Of a stretch of 64,000 nt of DNA, positions 56,348 through 64,000 are shown one piece after another. The stretch comes from Tubulanus polymorphus (Eukaryota; Nemertea; Palaeonemertea; Tubulaniformes; Tubulanidae). The translations under genes and the position numbers were made by a program. The stretch covers positions 11,870,450 through 11,934,449 of the forward strand of contig NC_134026.1 in the NCBI RefSeq assembly GCF_964204645.1, written 5' to 3'. The notes beneath the pieces are model-generated. The model worked only from the letters and a program-made list of their open reading frames with translations, ran no database searches and was not told where the DNA came from. Numbering within the stretch: position 1 is the stretch's first letter; every line of letters starts with the position of its first letter.

Positions 56348-57793
56348 TTATTTTTTATTATTTTTTTCTTGATATCTTTTTGATATCATATTCACTAACC
56401 CAAAAATAATAGCACTTACAACTGTAATTAAAAATAAAATAATATGTTCAGCAGCAAAGTTAAGAATATTCCCAGCAGATTTCAATATAAAACCAACAAT
56501 TGATGCAATAATTCCTGGTAAAGCTGCAGCAGATTTTTTAGATAGTTCCCATAAATATTTTGCTAATTTCTTTAAACCATCTTTAACTTTATCTTGTATA
56601 GAATTATTACCTGGGGGTTTATCTGGTTTATTTGGAGTAGGAGTAGATTTCAAAGAATTTGATATTGCCAAACCAATTGTTGTAAATAACATAGTTACAG
56701 CTGTTAGAATTGAAAGAATTGTTATTCCTTCTAATCTAAATAATAACTTTATTCTATCTTTTAATGATATTTCAGAATTTGGTTTAATCAACAAATCTTT
56801 AAAAATAACTTTTAATCTATTAATATTATAATCATATGATTTTAATAATAATTTAATTTCTTCTTTCTGTACTTCTAAATTATCTTTTAAATTACTAATT
56901 TCTTTTTCTGAACGTAATTCTTTTTGCCTATATTCTATTTCATCAATTACTTGATGATCTAAATCAGACTTTATTTGTTCTATTTCTTTATTTGCATTAG
57001 TTGATTCTTTTTCCAAATACATAATTTTTTGATCTCTTATACTTTTATTATGTGCAATTTTATCAGCTTCATTTCTTATACTAATAATTTCTCTAATTGC
57101 TTCATCAGAAAATATATTTAAATCTTCTAATTGTTGATCTGTTGCATCAATTAATCCATTCGGTAAAAGTTTTTCAATTGACTTTATTCGATTTAAGTTT
57201 ACTAGTTTTGGAAGTTATATTCTGTTCAGATGTTGTTTCTGTTTCTGATTTCTTTTTGATTATTTCAAATAATTCATTAATTCTTTGTTTAAATACGTCT
57301 ATATCATTATCAGTTAATTCTTGTTTTATAACATCAGTTATTACATTACTATTACTTATTCTTTTAATTCTATCTGGATCTAATTTTCTCAAAGTTAATT
57401 TTTTTATAATTTTTTTTTATAAGTGATATCAATATAATAATCATCTTTCAAACGATAATAACATTTACCATTATCTAAAAATTTTAATTGATCTGCTAAA
57501 AGTCCAACGTCTTCATCATTTATGTTAAGTTTAGATTTTTCAATTAAATCTTCTAATTTAGGTATTTTGTTTAAATTATCTAAATCTTGTTTTACTAAAC
57601 CTGGGTCTAAATTTTCAGGATTTAATTGTGATTCTGCATTTTTAATATAATCAGGCATATTTAAATTATTATTATATTCTGGCTCATTACCATCATTAAA
57701 ACTTGTTTCACTAAAATCAGGTTGTTGTTCATCAGTTATACCAGGTTCATCAAAAGGATCCATTCCAATATCTTCTCCACCTTCTACATCCAT
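56348..57793 (-). pseudogene. Polinton coiled-coil/membrane virion protein, three frames
   Basis: The parts are: an acidic N-terminal region (57793-57404, many D/E/N), a middle part (57392-57174), then the frame 57170-56348. The last has a long charged coiled coil, LFRLEGITILSILTAVTMLF (membrane segment), a proline-rich link, and SAAALPGIIASIVGFILKSAG followed by another membrane segment. The ALPGII(G/A)SIV pattern recurs in a roughly 450-residue protein of many Polintons. I treat the three pieces as one gene broken in poly-A runs at about 57415 and 57190; two or three separate genes are possible. Likely virion-associated; role unproven. Confidence 0.6.
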
Positions 57794-57809
57794 TTATATA
57801 ATAAAAAAA

Positions 57810-58895
57810 TTAAAATTTAAAATATAATATTCCTCCTATAACAATTCCTATACAAGTAAAAGCTAATTTAGTATTTTCATGTAATTTATTATGATTATCA
57901 GTTTTAATTATATCATGTTGAATATTATCAGTTTTAATATTTTCTGTAGTATTGTAATCTTTTATTTTGGAATCATTATTTAATTTAATATTATTAGTTT
58001 TAGTTTCTGTTGATTGAATGTGTTTTTTATTTTTTTCACCTTCCATTAATTTTGGAGCAGTAATAATCTTTTTATTTATATCATTCAATCCAAATGAATT
58101 ATTTATTGTTGCAGTTTTAATTAGATTATTATAACCAATTATATTTCCCATCTTTAATACTAAATCATTAGAAATAATAAATAGATTAGGGCCTATACAA
58201 TAATTTAATCTAATATGTGATTTATCTAAATAATTTTGATATCTTACAATGTTTTCCGGAATCGATCTATTTTTATCATTATGAATTGAATCTTCAAATA
58301 ATACTTTGAATTGTTTCTGCGCATCGAATGAAGTGTTATCATTTCCAATTATTGGGGATCTTGTTTCAACTTGCGCACCTAGAATACATATCAAATAAGT
58401 TCTAATAGATTGATTTATTCTTTGTATTCCAGCTTTAGTAAAACCTTCACTATTTTCTAAAATGAAATTAACCCAACCATTATTGTTTTGTTGTTGCATA
58501 TTATTATAATATTTTGGTAATTCATTCCAATTTAGTGTTCTTATATCTGAATTTGTCATTATTTTTCCAAATTCTTTAGTATACAATATTCCTAATCCAC
58601 CCATTGTTCCAATTTTTGCTCTAAAATCTTTATTTGAATTAATATTAAATTCATTACATATTTTATAAAACTTAGAAAAATTAATATCATTATTCAATTC
58701 TTTAAAATATTTTGAACCTGGTAAAGGACATTCTAATTCATCTAATATTAATTTTATTTGAAAATATGTATGAAATCTAAAAAGTGATAACATCAATGGT
58801 AAACTTGGTTTGTTTAAATGATCATTCCAACTAATTCCACATCCTGTTGTTGCACAATAAACAGCAAAATTTAATTGGTTCTGCCAATACTTCAT
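57810..58895 (-). CDS. Conserved Polinton protein, C-terminal membrane anchor
   Basis: 361 residues. The N-terminal segment (YWQNQLNFAVYCATTGCGIS, FRFHTYFQIKLILDEL) is of a type I associate with Polintons of aquatic invertebrates; its function is not known. A polar tail (about 285-340) leads to a C-terminal hydrophobic anchor (AFTCIGIVIGGILYF). Homologous-looking codons (EAKQWLLKS) precede the ATG at 58895 in the same frame, so the true start may lie upstream, perhaps joined to the previous gene by a frameshift. No internal break was seen. Confidence 0.6.
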   Translation of the reverse strand: MKYWQNQLNFAVYCATTGCGISWNDHLNKPSLPLMLSLFRFHTYFQIKLILDELECPLPGSKYFKELNNDINFSKFYKICNEFNINSNKDFRAKIGTMGGLGILYTKEFGKIMTNSDIRTLNWNELPKYYNNMQQQNNNGWVNFILENSEGFTKAGIQRINQSIRTYLICILGAQVETRSPIIGNDNTSFDAQKQFKVLFEDSIHNDKNRSIPENIVRYQNYLDKSHIRLNYCIGPNLFIISNDLVLKMGNIIGYNNLIKTATINNSFGLNDINKKIITAPKLMEGEKNKKHIQSTETKTNNIKLNNDSKIKDYNTTENIKTDNIQHDIIKTDNHNKLHENTKLAFTCIGIVIGGILYFKF

Positions 58896-58923
58896 ATTAG
58901 ATTTTAATAACCATTGTTTTGCC

Positions 58924-59211
58924 TCATTTTGAACTTATACCAGTTAAAACACTTGAACTTAATCCTAATACACCAATTGATATAGCTAAAGGTGTTAATG
59001 GACTGAATATTGCTAGAAATGTTATTACAGAACTAATTGTAACCGAACCACTTATAATCAAATAGTATATAATTTTACTTTTTAAATATTTTTTCTTTTT
59101 AACTTTTAAATCATTTTCAAATTCTAATATTTGTTTTTCTAAATATGATTTTAATTTAGTTTTATTTATATCATGAGGAATAATGTCAATATTATCAACT
59201 TTATCTTCCAT
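58924..59211 (-). CDS. Small Polinton membrane protein
   Basis: 95 residues: a charged N-terminal half (EKQILEFENDLKVKKKK) and two adjoining hydrophobic stretches (IIYYLIISGSVTISSVITFL and PLAISIGVLGLSSSVLTG). Start ATG follows TAATTTTTTTCTAAATAA. Its position between tail-anchored genes and the capsid block suggests a virion or membrane-penetration role, by context only. Confidence 0.6.
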   Translation of the reverse strand: MEDKVDNIDIIPHDINKTKLKSYLEKQILEFENDLKVKKKKYLKSKIIYYLIISGSVTISSVITFLAIFSPLTPLAISIGVLGLSSSVLTGISSK

Positions 59212-59230
59212 TTATTTAGAAAAAAAATTA

Positions 59231-59467
59231 CTAATTAGTAAACTTATAAGCAACAAATATAACAATAACTGTTCCACCTAAAATCCAAATTATTTCATAT
59301 TTCTTCTGTTCATTACTTGGGGTATAATAATCTGATATTGTAGGTTTATGTAGATGTAATTTTTCTTTATTGGTTACCGCGTTATATAAACTCTTTGCAT
59401 CATCAACTAATTGAAAATCTCTATGTGAAATCTTCTGATCATATAATTCCTTGTTAATATAATCCAT
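59231..59467 (-). CDS. Small tail-anchored protein
   Basis: 78 residues, soluble N-terminal part and a C-terminal membrane segment (IIWILGGTVIVIFVAY). It overlaps the end of the preceding gene (59454-59657) by 14 bases in another frame, suggesting coupled expression. No family recognised. Confidence 0.55.
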   Translation of the reverse strand: MDYINKELYDQKISHRDFQLVDDAKSLYNAVTNKEKLHLHKPTISDYYTPSNEQKKYEIIWILGGTVIVIFVAYKFTN

Positions 59468-59657
59468 ATAGTTTTTTTTGTCGTTTCTCTCTATATTCTT
59501 CTGCTGCTTTATTATATTTCTCTAATGCTAAGTTATGTCTTTTTTGTTCTGTTAATGATCCATTTTTATCAATATGTTTAAATAAATAACCACCACCAGT
59601 AAATGCTAAAGCGTTAACAATTGCCGATCCTATAATAGTCATAACTGCAGAAGCCAT
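59454..59657 (-). CDS. Small Polinton membrane protein (MASA-type)
   Basis: 67 residues: N-terminal hydrophobic MASAVMTIIGSAIVNALAF, then TGGGYLF and a highly charged helix (KRHNLALEKYNKAAEEY). This layout recurs in many Polintons. Start follows TTATTTTACTAAATAA. Confidence 0.65.
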   Translation of the reverse strand: MASAVMTIIGSAIVNALAFTGGGYLFKHIDKNGSLTEQKRHNLALEKYNKAAEEYREKRQKKLYGLY

Positions 59658-59681
59658 TTATTTAGTAAAATAATTATGTAT

Positions 59682-59903
59682 TTATATGGGAGGAATATAT
59701 TTTTGCTTTTCTAAATAATCAATAGTTAAATTAGATAAAGTAACTGCTAATGTTAATTTTAAAATATCATTGATATCAAATCCATCAACATTAACACTTC
59801 CCATTTTGAATACCTTTTTTAATACCATTGAATAACCAACAGTTCCAACTGATAGTAATGCTCCATTATATAATCCAGTTATTATCCACTTATTATCACT
59901 CAT
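59682..59903 (-). CDS. Small Polinton membrane protein (TVG-type)
   Basis: 73 residues with two weakly hydrophobic helices: GLYNGALLSVGTVGYSMV and LKLTLAVTLSNLTIDYL, ending KYIPPI. I recognise the pattern from other Polintons; function unknown. The start lies 8 bases after the previous stop, and its TAATTTTTTTT tract is inside the previous gene's last codons. Confidence 0.65.
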   Translation of the reverse strand: MSDNKWIITGLYNGALLSVGTVGYSMVLKKVFKMGSVNVDGFDINDILKLTLAVTLSNLTIDYLEKQKYIPPI

Positions 59904-59910
59904 TTATTTA

Positions 59911-60264
59911 TCAAAAAAAATTACTATCATCAAAATATTTAGTTATCTTAGTGATGATTAATTCAACATTTATTTCATTACTGCTTTTATGATTATCATA
60001 TATTTCGGTTAATATGTTTTTAATATCATCTATGATAAAATCTTCAATTAATTCATAAAATCTTAAAGATACTCTAATTAAATAAGTAATCTTTTCTACA
60101 TTTAAAGTTTCTTTATCTATTGTTGTTTCATACTCAAATGTTGTTTCATTAGAAAATGTAATATTTTTGATATGTGTAATTACATCATTAATGTTAAATT
60201 TCATTTCTTTCTCACGTTTAAAATCAAATCCAAAACATATACTTGGTCCAACAGTTATATTCAT
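59911..60264 (-). CDS. Unknown Polinton protein
   Basis: 117 residues, soluble, rich in isoleucine, asparagine and acidic residues. No domain recognised. The ATG at 60264 follows TAATCTTTTCACTATATAA, whose TAA is also the stop of the upstream capsid gene. Intact. Confidence 0.55.
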   Translation of the reverse strand: MNITVGPSICFGFDFKREKEMKFNINDVITHIKNITFSNETTFEYETTIDKETLNVEKITYLIRVSLRFYELIEDFIIDDIKNILTEIYDNHKSSNEINVELIITKITKYFDDSNFF

Positions 60265-60280
60265 TTATATAGTGAAAAGA

Positions 60281-61038
60281 TTACTCTTTACATCTTATAA
60301 CTAATTCATAAATTACAGGAAAGTTATTCAAATCAATTAAATAACCATTATGATTTCTTATTTCTAATTTAAAATTATTGAAATGTGGAATTCAAGGTTT
60401 AAAATCACATTCAGTTAAATTATAATTTATTTGCGTTCCAAATTGTTTAACATTTTTTAATGGTAAAATATTTAATATACTAGAATTACAAATTGTATCT
60501 TTAGTTGCTTCAAATGTTTTTGTTGGGTCAATTAAATTGCAATAAATATAAAAATGTGTAAAAGGTATTAAGTTTGATCTACCTTCTGCGTATGCTGTAA
60601 CAATATCTGGGTTAATTCCTAACAGTTTACCTAAAGGTTTTCTTACTGTAAATTTAAATTGTTCGTCATTAGCTAACCTAATCTTTATTTTATTAGAACT
60701 ATCACTTTTTAAAATTCTAATACTAAATCCGGAATCACTTCCTAATTTAGCTCGAGCTTTTCTATTAATTTCTTGTGCTAATGTATCTAAATTATATAAT
60801 CCTGGTTTTAAATATAAAAAAACCATTTATTCCTTTTTTTGTAAAAGATTGAAAAAATTAAATGTTCTAGACTTTTATCCGATACATTATAAAAAGAATT
60901 ACATAAACTTATATTTACTAATTTCAAATCAACACAATTCTTAAATTCTCTATCTAATTGAACTATTAAATTATGAGATTTATAATTTGTAAGTTTTCTA
61001 GAATCAACAAATATTCTGTATTCTTTTAATTCTACCAT
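60281..61038 (-). pseudogene. Probable Polinton minor capsid (penton) protein, broken
   Basis: The pieces are: 61038-60808 (RIFVDSRKL, LIVQLDREFKNCVDLKLVNI), then 60826-60392 (LKPGLYNLDTLAQEIN, FKFTVRKPLGKLLGI, HFYIYCNLID), a TGA at 60392, and the same frame onward to 60281 (HNGYLIDLNNFPVIYELVI). Order and content match the single jelly-roll minor capsid proteins of Polintons and related viruses, though I rate this lower than the major capsid call. A shift in a T7 run near 60830 separates the first two pieces. Confidence 0.55.
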
Positions 61039-61107
61039 TATTTATAACATGAAAAAATTACCGCTCATCACTAAAAATTAATTTTAATAAAATTTGTCCT
61101 TAATAAA
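61039..61107. promoter_or_regulatory. Bidirectional promoter region
   Basis: Separates the divergent capsid gene (minus) and zinc-finger gene (+). Each start has the element's signature: on the minus strand TAATTTTTTCATGTTATAAATA, on the plus strand TTAATTTTAATAAAATTTGTCCTTAATAA. ACCGCTCATCACT in the middle resembles ACCACTCATCACC upstream of the 46243 gene. Confidence 0.5.
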
Positions 61108-62418
61108 TGGATGAGAAGATAGCATGCGAAATTTGTGGTGAACTTCTAAGAAAAAGTAATATGGCTCGACATGAAAAAACATGATGAAAATTATAAACCC
61201 CCTAAACTAAACTGCCCAAAATGTAATAAATTATTCTCAAGAAATTATGTTAAAAAACATTCAGAGAAGTGTAAAATTAATGGCGCAACGGCTAATGTTG
61301 ATAGTAATGAAAGTAATAGTAATTCTGTTGAAGTTGAACCTGAAGGTATTTGGAAAAGACCTTTCTTATTCTATGATAAGGATAATATAAAAGATCATAT
61401 CTGTGAGCCTTGTCAAGTAAAATATAGCCCTGAAAATATAGAAGATTGGGAGAATCATCAATTTCGTAAAGCACATATAGATAAAATTTCTAATAAATTT
61501 GAAAGTGAATTCAACGAAAGAAAAAATAATTTATTAGAAAAAATAAAATATGAGAAAACGTTACCAGATAAAGAAACAGTTGAAAAGTTAGAAAAACAAT
61601 ATAATGAATTAACAAGAAAAACATATTATTGTAAATATTGTAAATTGATTATTACAACAAGTAATTCAAATCTACATAATAGAACAATAAAACATAAAGA
61701 AAACGTAAGAAAATTCCAGGAGCTTAATGAAGATCTATTACCAATAAATTATAAACGAAAATGTCCACAATGTAGTTATGCGACCTTAAGACAAGAAGGT
61801 ACTGTGTTATTTTGTAATGAATGTGGATGGCAAAAGAATTTATTGGGTGAAGAAAAAACTAGAAATTTTCTCATAGATCCAAAATTAAATTATCTAGATG
61901 AAATTTTTAAAATATTTTCTGTAGAAGATCATACACCAGAATATATGCAATGGCTTGAAAAAATGAAAATAATAGAAAATAAAAATGGTGAAATAACTAA
62001 AAAAGATATTATAAAAACAATTATTCCATCAACATTTAACACAAAACAAAAGAAAATGTATCTATATTTATTATTTAACGATTATTATGAAAAACCTAAA
62101 TTAACAGAAGAAGATATGAAAAATATAAAAGAAATATTCAAACAAATATTAATGTATCATTTGGAAAATAGAATAACAGATTCAATAAATTATGAATTCT
62201 TTTTAAATAAGATTGTAAATTATTCAAACATAGATATTATAATTCCATTTGACGAATTAACAAACAAAAAGAAACAAAGAGAGCGAGATGAAATGTGGAA
62301 CAAGATAGAACTTTATTTAAATGAGAAAAATGAAATGGAAGAAGAACCTAAACAATTAAATGAAAATGAAGAAGCCAATAGTGATTTCGAGTATGATGAT
62401 ATTGATTTTATGTTTTAA
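61108..62418 (+). pseudogene. Zinc-finger protein with VLTF3-like domain
   Basis: Start at 61108 (after CCTTAATAA) gives CEICGELLRKSNMARHEK, then TGA; the frame opening at 61171 continues for 415 codons, so one base in an A6 run near 61160 is probably missing or extra. Fingers: CPKCNKLF...H...C, CEPCQVKY...H....H, CKYCKLII...H....H, and a zinc ribbon CPQC...CNECGW (about residues 200-220 of the 415). The C-terminal half (NYLDEIFKIFS, GEITKKDI, LLFNDYYEKP, IPFDELTNKKKQRERDEMWNKI) resembles the late transcription factor VLTF3 of nucleocytoviruses. It would be expected to act on late promoters. Its stop overlaps the polymerase stop on the other strand. Confidence 0.55.
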
Positions 62419-64000
62419 TAACCATAAGGTAATGTTTTTATACCATCATCTGAAATATGCCTTTTATCATCAAATGGATTCAAACTAGTTTTTTCAACTT
62501 CATTAATGTACATCTCATGATCTTCTGATCTTAAACAATTCATTTTGTGTTTCATTACAATTGAGTTATATAAACACTTTATATAATCTTAAAATTCTAT
62601 ATGTTTATCAACCACATGTTTTGTTATTCCTTTTAACTTTTTAGCTTCATGATCTTTTGTTCTATAACTATACATTTTACTTCTTATCCCAACAAATTCA
62701 ATCATTTCATCACCCCCTAATTCATCTTTAAACTTACCAGGAATCTTTTTATTATCATTGCTAAATAGTTCATGATCTTTGGGATAATTGCTAAAAATCA
62801 AAATGATGTTTTAATGTTTTTAGGTCTTTTGTTATGTCATTTGTCTTGATTTTAGTATGTAGGCGTCAGTATTTTTTTGGATTAATGGGAACCCAGAATT
62901 GAATGTTCCATCATCTGTTGATAAATCATAAACATAGTCAGTTGGGTTATATATTTCAAATAAATCTTTAACTTCTTCAGTTAAATCTTTTTCTACATGC
63001 CTTAAATTAAAACAATTTGGTTTAGATTTAATCAACCCAATATTCATATTGAAGCCTAATGAATTACATAATATATTCAATCCTGATATAGCAACTTTTC
63101 CTTTCTGTGCAAAGGTTATCTTTTTATCCTTTGTAAATTTTTTAGTGCCATCTGCGGCATAGAATCCAATGAAGAACCATTTTCTTAAAATATTTTTTGC
63201 ATTTAATACATAATCTGGAACTATCTTTTCTTTTGTTGAAGTATTACTTTTCACTATTGCATGAATATAGAATTCATCATTATATTTTATAGCAAAATCT
63301 TTAGGATTATTTACAAGTATTCTATAAACTGCTGATGATTTCATAACATCCATGATTTTAAATGTTTTATTTGGATAAACTTCTTCACAGAATTTCTTAA
63401 TTCTTTCTAATAATTTTAAGTCTTGATTGCATAAATACCAACAATATTTATTACCCCAAACATAATTATACACACCTGCTGAACCATCACCCATGAAAAA
63501 TCCCTTGATAAAATATTCTTTTTCTTCTAATGTTTTGGGTTCTCCATTATAAATATTATCAATTATTTCATCAAATGACATATGATTCATTCTTTGGAAA
63601 AATCTTTTATGTAATAATTCATCTCCAATTTTATATCAGTTGGTTTTATTTCATCGCCATTTCGTTTAATTAAACTATGATTTTCTGTAACATCTACAAA
63701 CCCTAATTTAGTTCTAACTCTATAGATATTCTTATTTGTTTTATGCCTAATAATATTCTTTAATTTTTTCCATCCATTTCTTGTCCAAACACCCATTAAA
63801 CCATTTATTTGTATTAATTCTTTTTCACCATATGAAATATAACATTCATTTTGTTTTGGAATTATTTCTGAAATTCTTCTTATCAATATTCTATCATTAC
63901 ATTTTAATAATATTGGGGTGTGAGCTGTTACAGAATCAAAATATAATATTTCAATATGCTTTTCCCCAAAAAGTGGTTGTAAAACGTTATAATAAAAATC
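62415..64000 (-). pseudogene. Protein-primed family B DNA polymerase, C-terminal part
   Basis: Polymerase replicating the element. From the right edge, FYYNVLQPLFGEKHIEILYF leads into catalytic motif C (DTD), split by an intein after its first Asp. The polymerase resumes at TDAYIL, shifts frame twice (about 62845 and 62790), and reads SNYPKDHELFS, KIPGKFKDELGG and EFVGIRSKMYS. A TAA at 62589 interrupts the same frame, which ends SLNPFDDKRHISDDG at 62415. These C-terminal motifs are typical of Polinton polymerases. Serine of DTDS is replaced by alanine. The exonuclease and palm A and B motifs are beyond the window. Three lesions make it inactive unless caused by assembly errors. Confidence 0.8.
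62871..63934 (-). mobile_element. Intein with LAGLIDADG endonuclease in PolB motif C
   Basis: Self-splicing insertion of about 355 residues. Splicing block A: SVTAHTPILLK (first residue Ser). Block B: GFVDVTENHSL, with the T-x-x-H of N-terminal cleavage. Endonuclease motifs: YFIKGFFMGDGSAG and WFFIGFYAADGTKK, both aspartates kept. Block F/G: VYDLSTDDGTF and LIQKN, ending in Asn with Lys instead of the usual penultimate His, followed by Thr of the host protein. The insertion lies between the first Asp and Thr of the DTD motif, the site also used by inteins in giant-virus polymerases. A shift near 63593 (T5 run) breaks the reading frame. Confidence 0.85.

Larger units (their letters stand above)
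46170..64000. mobile_element. Polinton/Maverick element (runs off the window)
   Basis: A large virus-like DNA transposon. Evidence: packaging ATPase, chromodomain integrase, double jelly-roll major capsid protein, typical small membrane proteins and protein-primed family B polymerase, all in one AT-rich compact block. The left end is inferred from an AG-starting sequence at 46170 that abruptly truncates a PLE; Polintons start with AG. The stretch 46611-51775 is foreign and lies between 35 bp direct repeats. Without it, more than 12 kb of Polinton is in view. The right end, with the matching TIR and 6 bp TSD, is outside. Confidence 0.85.

Noticed and set aside
57097-57426. Plus-strand frame of 109 codons in the Polinton block
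   Set aside because: It is a shadow of the coiled-coil gene on the other strand.

Overview
This looks like a piece of a metazoan nuclear genome, most likely a marine invertebrate; I cannot name the taxon. It has one spliced host gene with long introns. The rest is dense, nested and mostly decayed mobile DNA. No prokaryotic operon, rRNA, intact tRNA or CRISPR array was seen.

Host gene: a kelch-repeat (KLHL-like) protein on the + strand. Six exons join in phase: 7865-8341, 8676-8865, 16352-16512, 17194-17286, 17465-17587 and 33624-33847 (stop). BTB/BACK exons were not found and probably lie upstream. The 7.5 kb intron 8866-16351 holds a tRNA-derived SINE, a decayed AT-rich virus-like element (12847-15500) and a Penelope-like (PLE) fragment. 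The 16 kb intron 17588-33623 holds hairpin minisatellites, a TIR transposon (X), a 1 kb segmental duplication in which one copy carries a CTG expansion, and an L2/CR1 LINE fragment whose empty site survives in a paralogous copy.

From 33.8 to 46.2 kb I see only mobile DNA. There is an 811 bp TIR transposon with a 9 bp TSD, a Harbinger-like relic carrying a smaller TTA-flanked MITE, and a four-layer nest: transposon X contains a PLE (13 bp TSD), which contains an L2/CR1 LINE and a 391 bp palindromic element. A third PLE is cut at 46170 by an AG terminus that fits a Polinton end.

From 46170 to the right edge is a Polinton/Maverick (adintovirus-like) element, split by about 5.2 kb of other repeats (46611-51775) between 35 bp direct repeats. 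It is AT-rich and compact. It encodes a packaging ATPase, a chromodomain integrase, a double jelly-roll major capsid protein, a probable minor capsid protein, several small membrane proteins, a zinc-finger protein with a VLTF3-like C-terminal half, and a protein-primed family B DNA polymerase whose catalytic DTD motif is interrupted by a LAGLIDADG intein. Most long genes have single-base frameshifts or stops, and the integrase gene carries a piggyBac-type MITE, so this copy appears dead unless some indels are assembly errors. Genes share an upstream signature (a TAATTTTTT-like tract, then ATAAATG), also seen in the relic at 12.8-15.5 kb, which ties the two together.

The most unusual signals are the intein in a Polinton polymerase, the VLTF3-like gene, 11-bp-phased repeat arrays shared by two AT-rich elements, and interspersed minisatellite elements whose roughly 31 bp units keep a hairpin stem while the loop, and sometimes both sides of a stem pair, change.
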